Positions 1 through 6,084 of a DNA stretch of 14,760 nt are shown piece by piece. The notes under the pieces were generated by a model. That model had not been told where the DNA came from. It saw only the letters and a program-made list of their open reading frames with translations, and made no database searches. The position numbers and the translations under genes are program-made. The stretch comes from a bacterium (lineage in GTDB: Bacteria; SZUA-79; Acidulodesulfobacterales; Acidulodesulfobacteraceae). The DNA lies in contig JAJZYC010000020.1 of the NCBI GenBank assembly GCA_021806125.1, positions 1-14,760 of the forward strand. The letters run 5' to 3'. Position 1 is the stretch's first letter. Each line of letters opens with the position of its first letter.

Positions 1-99
1 CATTCCCGCGTATGCGGGAAAGTTTAGGATAAACTTCACGAGACCAAAGGTCGAGAGCGAAGCGTTAATCCAGAAAATAAATTTCTAAATCGGGATTTG
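1..99. repeat. String of short hairpins, REP/MITE-like, cut by window edge
   Basis: Four small inverted repeats follow each other closely: TTCCCGC/GCGGGAA with a 4-nt loop (3-20), AGTTTA/TAAACT around GGA (21-35), GACC/GGTC around AAA (42-52), and AGAAA/TTTCT inside AATCC/GGATT (about 68-98). The first resembles the ATTCCCGCG-type intergenic palindromes found dispersed in many proteobacterial genomes. The stretch opens with CATTCCCG and closes near CGGGATTTG, an imperfect terminal inverted pair. It lies downstream of the lipoprotein gene and has no convincing ORF. Seen: the palindromes. Inferred: that they form one repeated element; copy number cannot be judged from one window. Confidence 0.45.
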
Positions 100-109
100 G
101 GTTATACTT

Positions 110-164
110 AAAATTGCCGATAGAAAACTTTAAAGCCATTTTAAAGATTTCTATCGGCAATTTT
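110..164. terminator. Large 25-bp inverted repeat, probable bidirectional terminator
   Basis: Two 25-nt arms (110-134 and 140-164) are complementary at all but one position and enclose the loop GCCAT. The arms begin with AAAATTGCCGATAG and end with CTATCGGCAATTTT, so either strand gives a strong stem with a terminal run of U. It lies 44 bases past the stop of the lipoprotein gene and would terminate that gene and possibly an off-window plus-strand gene. The stem is longer than usual for a simple terminator, so a mobile-element origin is also possible. Confidence 0.6.
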
Positions 165-207
165 GGAATGGAAAATCGTTTAATTTATTTCAAAATAAAA
201 AACGCCT

Positions 208-744
208 TTAAGATTTTGCCGGGCATTTACTGCTTAAGCGCTTTCCGACAGTATCTATAGTTGATTTTACCGTAAAACCAGATTGCAAAGAGGTCTGGGT
301 CGCCGTCGCATGGCTCGTAAAACTGTCAGACGAAATTTTAGTCCTGCCCTTGCTTGCAAGAGTCATATTCGGACCTTTGCACTGCATAGACCAGTGGATT
401 GTGCCGTCCATATCGATATGCTCCCCGACATGGCTGCATTGAAAATTTTTAGGTTTCATCATGTAAGATTTTGTCTGTTTGGAATCCGGTTTTATACATT
501 CTTTCATTACGGTTACTGCCGAATGGTCTATTGCCGGCCTGCCCGCAATAGACGGCATTTTGATATCAGTATGCATTTTCATCTTCCATAAACCGGGCGA
601 TAGTTTATTAATTGTTGCCGGGGTTTTGACAGCCGATGACGATGCCGAAGACGATGAAGTGCTTCCGCCCTTACAGCCTGATAAAACCGGAATAAAAGCA
701 ATTACGGTTAAAACTAAAAAAATAAAGCGAATTTTTTTATTCAT
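208..744 (-). CDS. DUF3617-like secreted lipoprotein
   Basis: A 178-residue protein with a type II signal peptide: MNKKIRF basic start, hydrophobic core, and lipobox LSGC with the lipidated cysteine at residue 24. A serine-rich linker follows (about 28-39). The mature domain carries the 'PGLW' opening (50-53) and four cysteines (83, 103, 122, 174) that could form two disulfides, the pattern I associate with DUF3617 (a proteobacterial family of unknown function). The start is ATG with GGGAGGAG a few bases upstream. It is monocistronic and divergent from the LuxR-type gene, with a large inverted repeat downstream as likely terminator. It is expected to sit on the periplasmic face of a membrane. 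The family assignment is from pattern memory; the lipoprotein nature is well supported, the function unknown. Confidence 0.75.
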   Translation of the reverse strand: MNKKIRFIFLVLTVIAFIPVLSGCKGGSTSSSSASSSAVKTPATINKLSPGLWKMKMHTDIKMPSIAGRPAIDHSAVTVMKECIKPDSKQTKSYMMKPKNFQCSHVGEHIDMDGTIHWSMQCKGPNMTLASKGRTKISSDSFTSHATATQTSLQSGFTVKSTIDTVGKRLSSKCPAKS

Positions 745-816
745 AAAACTGCTCCTCCCAAATTATATCTGTTAACGATATTATCATATCTTCAAATATT
801 TTTGCCTTTTTACTGC

Positions 817-850
817 ATTTTATTCTATAATTATTTAAAGTGCAATACAA
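817..850 (-). promoter_or_regulatory. Candidate sigma70-type promoter for the lipoprotein gene
   Basis: On the minus strand TTGCAC (845-840), a 17-base spacer and TAAAAT (822-817) form a plausible -35/-10 pair. An overlapping alternative is TTGTAT (850-845), 17 bases and TAGAAT (827-822). Either would give a 5' leader of about 65-70 bases before the ATG at 744. The surroundings are very AT-rich, so chance matches are likely. No equally good promoter was seen for the divergent LuxR-type gene. Confidence 0.35.
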
Positions 851-1008
851 TTTTTTATTTTATAATTTTAATTATATCTTAAAATTAAAATTATTTTGTA
901 TCACCCTAAAATGGCGATAGATATTATCTTTCTAATGATATAAAAATTGTACCGATTTATTTCTTTCGGTTTTTAACGGTATCATTTTAAATCAAATATA
1001 TAAATCCT

Positions 1009-2145
1009 ATGCGTTATAATTTTGTTTCTTTATCCAATAAATTAAATATTATCAAGCGCATAAAAAGGCTTTCTTTTATGCCTCTGCCTGTCAGCCGTTA
1101 TGTCGATTTAATTTTTGACCTTGTTGGATTAGCAATATTAAACAGCAATGTTAAAGTGATGATTCTTAATAAATTCGGAACAAAATTTATCTGGAAAGAT
1201 ATTGATTTTTCAAAATTCGGGCCTCTATATAACAGGTGTTTCGGAATGACCTTCGAAGAATGCGGGGTACTTTCCTATACCGACGTTGTTTTGTTTAACA
1301 AAACGGTACTTACATTCGAGGAAGTTAGGCACCCAAATTTTAATAACAGCTATATTTATAACGAATTATATAAACCCGTGGGTATATATTCCTTTTTGCT
1401 TACTGTTTTAAGGATTAAGGGGGAATGCGTAGGCGAATTCCCCTTGTTTAGAGCAAAAGATATGCCGCCGTTTACTAAGGAGGATGCCCTTTTTATGGAA
1501 AGCGTAGCCCCTTATATTGCTTACGGAATATCAAAGTCGGAAAGGGTATGCGAAAGTTTTAACCGCTGCCTGGACTCGGACAAACCTATAGTCAGATTGC
1601 AGGAAAGCGAGATTGGGTTGTTGTTAATAAATGCTAAAGGCGAGATAGACGGTATGAACGATGCCGCAAAAAATATGTTTTTTCAGATAGGCTTGCTGGA
1701 GAATCTTGGATACGAATCTATTGAGGAAAAGCAACTGCGCGAACTTATCCGTTATGTTAACACAGTTACGAGAAATGTATTTTTAAATGAAGGGTATAAT
1801 TGCAACGCCTTGCCATCGAAGATATATACTTCATCCTCCGGCATAAGCATAATGATGAAAGGCTATCGTTTGGAAGGAACCCGCTCTGAATCAAGCCTTG
1901 TTGCCATAACATGCGAAGAGGTCATACCTGATGATTTTATGAAGTTAAAAAGGAGGATACGCTATAATCTATCTGAAAAAGAATTCGAAATTTGCAGATT
2001 GCTTAAAGAAGGATACGCTCCTTCCGAAATAGAAAAAATCTTAAATATTACAAAAAACACCTTTAAAACGCATAAAGCAAATATTTTAAATAAAATTTGT
2101 TTAGACGATATAAAAGAAATCAAAATCTTTTTAAGAAATATGTAA
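1009..2145 (+). CDS. LuxR-family transcriptional regulator with GAF/PAS-like sensor region
   Basis: A 378-residue protein. The last 58 residues (321-378) are a LuxR/GerE-type helix-turn-helix: LSEKEFEICRLLKEG, then EIEKILNITKNTFKTHKANI, matching the family pattern of a scaffold helix followed by a 'T.KTH..NI' recognition helix. Residues about 60-185 look like a GAF fold, with its usual ending (FTKEDALFMESVAPYIAYGI). Residues about 198-225 (GLLLINAKGEIDGMNDAAKN) resemble the opening of a PAS domain. There is no receiver domain or autoinducer-binding signature, so the input is probably a small ligand or redox cue. The ATG at 1009 lacks a Shine-Dalgarno; ATG at 1078 (residue 24) has AAAAGG nine bases upstream and is a real alternative. 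It precedes the tadA-like gene by 32 bases. Its targets are unknown; proximity to the sulfur block is suggestive only. Confidence 0.8.
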   Translation: MRYNFVSLSNKLNIIKRIKRLSFMPLPVSRYVDLIFDLVGLAILNSNVKVMILNKFGTKFIWKDIDFSKFGPLYNRCFGMTFEECGVLSYTDVVLFNKTVLTFEEVRHPNFNNSYIYNELYKPVGIYSFLLTVLRIKGECVGEFPLFRAKDMPPFTKEDALFMESVAPYIAYGISKSERVCESFNRCLDSDKPIVRLQESEIGLLLINAKGEIDGMNDAAKNMFFQIGLLENLGYESIEEKQLRELIRYVNTVTRNVFLNEGYNCNALPSKIYTSSSGISIMMKGYRLEGTRSESSLVAITCEEVIPDDFMKLKRRIRYNLSEKEFEICRLLKEGYAPSEIEKILNITKNTFKTHKANILNKICLDDIKEIKIFLRNM

Positions 2146-2177
2146 TTAATTTTTAATAAATAATTTAAAATAAATGA

Positions 2178-2642
2178 ATGCAATACGACGATAATTATTT
2201 TATGAATTTAGCTTTGGAGGAAGCCAAGAACGCTCTTAATACGGATGAGGTGCCTGTAGGAGCCGTTATAGTAAGCGGCAGAGACGAAATAATCGCTTCA
2301 AGTTTCAACTCAGTTGAAAAAGACGGCTCATGCATAATGCATGCGGAAATAAGGGTAATTTTAGCCGCTCAGAAAAAACTGGAAAATTGGAGGCTTGACG
2401 GATGCAAATTGTATGTTACCTTAGAGCCATGTATTATGTGCTGCGGCGCAATTATCTTATCGAGAATATCAAAGTTGGTTTACGGAACTATCGACCCTAA
2501 AGGAGGTTTATCCGGTTCTATCCTGGAAGGTAAAATAGAAATCGTTCATGGCATTATGGAAGAAGAATCCTCTATGCTGCTTAAATCTTTTTTTAAATCA
2601 AAAAGAGAAAAGGATAGATATTTAAAGAAGAATATATCTTAA
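2178..2642 (+). CDS. tadA: TadA-like tRNA adenosine(34) deaminase, divergent
   Basis: A 154-residue zinc deaminase of the cytidine/deoxycytidylate deaminase superfamily. HAE at 55-57 gives the zinc ligand His55 and proton shuttle Glu57; TLEPCIMC (81-88) gives Cys85 and Cys88. NWRL (70-73) and SRISKLVYGTIDPKGG (95-110) are typical of TadA, which converts A34 to inosine in tRNA-Arg(ACG). The DDNYFMNLALEEA start fits the usual TadA N-terminus and supports ATG 2178, although no ribosome binding site is visible; translation may be coupled to the gene upstream. Odd points: the usual DPTAHAE is GSCIMHAE, and about seven residues are missing after GS (113-114), where TadA normally has a loop with an NH pair. 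A related nucleoside or base deaminase is the alternative. Confidence 0.75.
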   Translation: MQYDDNYFMNLALEEAKNALNTDEVPVGAVIVSGRDEIIASSFNSVEKDGSCIMHAEIRVILAAQKKLENWRLDGCKLYVTLEPCIMCCGAIILSRISKLVYGTIDPKGGLSGSILEGKIEIVHGIMEEESSMLLKSFFKSKREKDRYLKKNIS

Positions 2643-2664
2643 AAAGAGAGGCTGGTTTATTTTT

Positions 2665-2702
2665 AAAAAAGGCGTCAGGTTTTAAACCTGACACCCTTTT
2701 TA
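2665..2702. terminator. Bidirectional intrinsic terminator between convergent genes
   Basis: GTCAGGTTT (2674-2682) and AAACCTGAC (2684-2692) form a strong stem, extended by GG/CC pairs and flanked by AAAAAA on the left and CCTTTTT on the right, so each strand gives a stem followed by a U-tract. It lies 22 bases after the tadA-like stop and 23 bases before the hppA stop, ending both convergent transcripts. Confidence 0.9.
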
Positions 2703-2725
2703 CTTGTTCTTTTAATCTTAGTTAA

Positions 2726-4831
2726 TCAGCTCCACAGCAACAACACTATCGGAATGATTAAAATCGTGAAAATATTGACGACCTTAATCATCGGGTTAAT
2801 TGCCGGACCAGCCGTATCTTTATAAGGATCTCCGACTGTATCGCCTGTTACTGCCGCCTTATGGGCTTCACTGCCTTTGCGGTAAGTCTGCCCGTTATAC
2901 TCGAATCCTTTTTCTATTAATTTTTTTGCGTTATCCCATGCCGCACCCCCGCTCGTCATAGAGATAGCGACAAAAAGTCCGGATATTATAGTTCCCAATA
3001 AAATCCCGCCGAGAACCTGCGGTCCCATCGTGAGACCGAAAACTATCGGGCCTGCAATTGGAATAAACGCCGGCAGTATCATTTCTCTCAGCGAAGACTT
3101 TGTGACTATATCGACGCATTTGCCGTATTCCGGCTTGCCTGTACCTTCCATAATGCCTGGAATTTCTTTAAACTGCCTTCTGACCTCGACTACTATGTCG
3201 CCTGCAGCTTTTCCGACAGATTTCATCGCAAGGGAAGCAAAAATGTACGGAAGCATTGCGCCTAAAAATAATCCGATTAAAACGTTAGGTTGTGCTATCG
3301 AAAAGGATAAATTCGGAAGTCCGACTTTATTCAAACCTTCTTGAATTAAATCGGAATATTCCCCGAAAAGAACTATCGCGGCAAGAGCAGCCGAGCCGAT
3401 AGCATATCCTTTCGTTACGGCTTTAGTAGTATTGCCTACAGCATCAAGAGCATCGGTTGTTTCCCTGACGTCTTCCGGGAGTTCACTCATTTCGGCTATA
3501 CCCCCTGCATTATCGGTAATAGGCCCGAACGAATCGACCGCTATTACCATTCCCGCCATAGAGAGCATACTGGAAGCGGCAACCGCGACGCCGTAAAAAC
3601 CTGCAAAATGATAAGAAAGCAAAATACCGAAAGCGATTGCGATAACCGGAAGCGCAGTTGACATCTGTCCGACGGCAAGTCCCGCGATAATATTTGTTCC
3701 GTGGCCTGTCGTAGAAGCCTTAGCTATGGATTTTACCGGCGAAAAGCTCGTCGAGGTAAAATAATCGGTGATGACTATTATGAGTCCGGTTAATACCAAA
3801 CCTACCAATGCCGAATAATAATAATCCATTGCCGAATGATCTCCGACTCCGTTCATAAAGCGCATCGTGAAAAAATAATATACTACGGCGGAAATAATTC
3901 CCGTTGCAAATAATCCTTTATATAATCCCTGCATAATCTTTTCTTTTGTGGGAGCGCTTACGAAAAAAACGCCTGCTATAGAAGTAAATACCGCTATACC
4001 GCCAAGCAAAAGCGGATAAAGTATGGCCTTCATTAATGCCGTTTCGCCGTAACCGTGTCCTCTGAAAGCTGAATAAGCCAATAATATTGAAGCTATGATA
4101 GTTACTGCGAATGTTTCGAATACGTCCGCCGCCATACCTGCGCAGTCGCCGACGTTGTCGCCTACCTGGTCCGCTATAACTGCGGGGTTTCTCGGGTCGT
4201 CTTCGGGTATACCCGCTTCGACTTTTCCTACTAAATCGGCGCCGACATCTGCGGCTTTAGTATAAATACCGCCGCCCAGCCTTGCAAAAACCGATATAAG
4301 ACTGCACCCGAACGCAAAACCTATTAACGAATTTATTACTCCGTCAAGGCCGCTTACCGAATGGCCTATGAGCATGAAGACCGATATTCCTAAAACGCCC
4401 AGTCCGAGAACCATTAAACCGGTAACCGAACCTCCTTTAAACGCAAACTTCAACGCAGGTTTGACTCCTTTATGAGCTATCTGCGCGGTTCTGATATTTG
4501 CCCTTACGGCGTTAAACATTCCGAGATAACCGGCTAAAGCCGATAAAACTGCTCCTAGTAAAAAACCGGAAGCCGTTAAAATTCCAAACTGCGGTATCCA
4601 ATAACCGCCGATAAGTATTAAAGCAAAAATAATAATTCCCACGATGGCGACGGTTCTGTACTGCCTGTTTAGAAAAGCCGTTGCGCCTTCCTGAATAGCT
4701 TTTGCAATCTGCTTCATTTTCTCGGAACCTTCGTCGTGCTTAAGAGCCCATATCGTCACCGCTACGCTGTATATAACGGCAATGAGACCGGCAATGATTC
4801 CAAAAATCATAGCTTCGTCAAAGACATTCAT
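2726..4831 (-). CDS. hppA: Membrane-bound proton-pumping pyrophosphatase, K+-independent type
   Basis: About 701 residues, the normal length, almost entirely hydrophobic with the 15-17 helices typical of the family. It couples hydrolysis of pyrophosphate to proton export. Family motifs are intact: DVGADLVGKVE (about 195-205), DNVGD soon after, DNAGGIAEMSELP (about 440), and DTVGDPYKDTAGPAINP near the C-terminus, supplying the Asp/Lys residues that bind Mg-PPi. The motif GNTTKA (about 466-471) has Lys where K+-dependent enzymes have Ala, which marks the K+-independent H+-pumping subfamily. ATG at 4831 was chosen because AGGGGG lies nine bases upstream; a TTG two codons earlier sits too close to it. 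It follows qmoC by about 60 bases on the same strand, suggesting it disposes of the pyrophosphate made by Sat or, in reverse, could make it. Confidence 0.95.
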   Translation of the reverse strand: MNVFDEAMIFGIIAGLIAVIYSVAVTIWALKHDEGSEKMKQIAKAIQEGATAFLNRQYRTVAIVGIIIFALILIGGYWIPQFGILTASGFLLGAVLSALAGYLGMFNAVRANIRTAQIAHKGVKPALKFAFKGGSVTGLMVLGLGVLGISVFMLIGHSVSGLDGVINSLIGFAFGCSLISVFARLGGGIYTKAADVGADLVGKVEAGIPEDDPRNPAVIADQVGDNVGDCAGMAADVFETFAVTIIASILLAYSAFRGHGYGETALMKAILYPLLLGGIAVFTSIAGVFFVSAPTKEKIMQGLYKGLFATGIISAVVYYFFTMRFMNGVGDHSAMDYYYSALVGLVLTGLIIVITDYFTSTSFSPVKSIAKASTTGHGTNIIAGLAVGQMSTALPVIAIAFGILLSYHFAGFYGVAVAASSMLSMAGMVIAVDSFGPITDNAGGIAEMSELPEDVRETTDALDAVGNTTKAVTKGYAIGSAALAAIVLFGEYSDLIQEGLNKVGLPNLSFSIAQPNVLIGLFLGAMLPYIFASLAMKSVGKAAGDIVVEVRRQFKEIPGIMEGTGKPEYGKCVDIVTKSSLREMILPAFIPIAGPIVFGLTMGPQVLGGILLGTIISGLFVAISMTSGGAAWDNAKKLIEKGFEYNGQTYRKGSEAHKAAVTGDTVGDPYKDTAGPAINPMIKVVNIFTILIIPIVLLLWS

Positions 4832-4892
4832 GTCCAAAAACCCCCTGATTAAATTTTAATGAAATTAAATTTAACAAATATGTTAAAACATA

Positions 4893-6071
4893 TCAACTAA
4901 TTTCAGCGTTCTCGTTATTAAGGCTTTTAGCTTTTTCTTTTAGATTTGCAAAATAAATAGCAACCGGCCTGTATGCCAGATGCGACCATTTGGAAAAAGG
5001 AACTTCTATTACCAGCATCGGGAATAAAATCATCAAATGCACCAGATATATATAAAAAATAGTGGATAAGGAATAATTATAAACTATAGAAGCTCTCAAT
5101 AAAACTCCGGTTACGGCTGTTAAAAAAAGCAATATTACGAACATCCAGTCGGTATGATGAGAGAATTTGCTCCTTTCTATTTTCTTGGTCAGCCTCTTAA
5201 TCATAAAATAAACCGTACCGAATATTAAACCTATACTGGCAAAATAATCGAATAAAATTATATGAAGGTACGGAAGGCTGTTTTCATTCTGAAACCAGTC
5301 CAAAAAGAAAACTATGCCCACAAATAATATGACGTAACTTATCATGAGAAAAAGATGCGTCAGCCAGAAATTATATTTTCCTTCCGTAATCTTTTTAGTG
5401 GATGTTCCTTCGGAATCATCGCACTTCGCATATCTGTATTGAGTAAAAAAATTAAACATCAGCGACCATGCTTCAGTAAAATAAAGTTTTAACGGAATTT
5501 TAACGCCGGTGTCGCTTAAAACGGTTTTCCTGAACATATTATAAATAAAAGATGTCAGCATTACCCCTAAAAATACGGTTATAGGCCAGTCGAAAAAATA
5601 ATCTATTTTATCGGGAGATACGGCCTGTGCCAGTGTAGCGCCTGCCGCAGGATGCAGTCCGAAAAGAACCGCCCATTCTATTAATACACCGACGGCGACT
5701 ATTAATATAGCTATATACTCGGCATATTTAGACTTATATAAAAGTTTGGATATTCCCGTCCAGTCGTATGCGCTTATTAAAAAGCGGCGGAGCGACATCA
5801 TCAGTTCTCCCGGTTCCGCTTTTCTGGGACAGTTTTTGGAACATTCGCCGCAATAATAACATAACCATGGGTCTAAATCGCTTACTAACTGCTCTTTCAT
5901 TCCCCATCCCGCCATTATCATTTCCTTTCTTGGAAACGGCCTGTCTTCGGTCGATAAAGGACAAACCGCAGAGCATGTCCCGCACTGGAAACATTTTTTA
6001 AAATTGCTTTCGCCTACTTCTTTTATATATTTAACCAACTCGTTGTCGGTCTTTACTATGATATTTTTCAA
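4893..6071 (-). CDS. qmoC: QmoC, membrane subunit of quinone-interacting oxidoreductase
   Basis: A 392-residue fusion of a ferredoxin-like domain and a cytochrome b-like membrane domain. Two CxxCxxCxxxCP motifs (27-37 and 71-81) bind two 4Fe-4S clusters, as in HdrC. Six hydrophobic segments follow (about 117-139, 160-180, 236-260, 270-291, 309-330, 338-358), with histidines 239, 270, 305/306, 345 and 364 as candidate heme b ligands, as in HdrE/NarI. QmoC exchanges electrons with menaquinone and passes them to QmoA/B. The start is TTG at 6071: AAGGGGG lies five bases upstream, and it falls 13 bases after the qmoB stop without overlap. A more upstream TTG (6113) would overlap qmoB and lacks a ribosome site. 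Gene order qmoABC is the standard one. Confidence 0.93.
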   Translation of the reverse strand: MKNIIVKTDNELVKYIKEVGESNFKKCFQCGTCSAVCPLSTEDRPFPRKEMIMAGWGMKEQLVSDLDPWLCYYCGECSKNCPRKAEPGELMMSLRRFLISAYDWTGISKLLYKSKYAEYIAILIVAVGVLIEWAVLFGLHPAAGATLAQAVSPDKIDYFFDWPITVFLGVMLTSFIYNMFRKTVLSDTGVKIPLKLYFTEAWSLMFNFFTQYRYAKCDDSEGTSTKKITEGKYNFWLTHLFLMISYVILFVGIVFFLDWFQNENSLPYLHIILFDYFASIGLIFGTVYFMIKRLTKKIERSKFSHHTDWMFVILLFLTAVTGVLLRASIVYNYSLSTIFYIYLVHLMILFPMLVIEVPFSKWSHLAYRPVAIYFANLKEKAKSLNNENAEIS

Positions 6072-6084
6072 AATAACCCCCTTC

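Noticed and set aside
1..60. CRISPR array from the serial palindromes at the left edge
   Set aside because: The palindromes differ from one another in sequence and there are no regular spacers or direct repeats.
479..775. Plus-strand ORF opposite the lipoprotein gene
   Set aside because: It lies antisense to a gene with a clear signal peptide and lipobox; its translation has no recognisable features and it has no good ribosome site.
945..975. ACCGA...TCGGT inverted repeat upstream of the LuxR-type gene as operator or terminator
   Set aside because: Arms are only five bases with a ten-base loop in AT-rich sequence; not distinguishable from chance.
1962..2183. Minus-strand ORF across the end of the LuxR-type gene
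   Set aside because: Its Lys/Ile/Phe-rich translation reflects AT-rich coding on the other strand, and it covers the well-supported HTH domain.
4878..4893. ATATGTT/AACATAT hairpin at the qmoC stop as a terminator before hppA
   Set aside because: The stem is almost all A-U with a two-base centre, too weak to claim; hppA is more simply read as continuing the operon.
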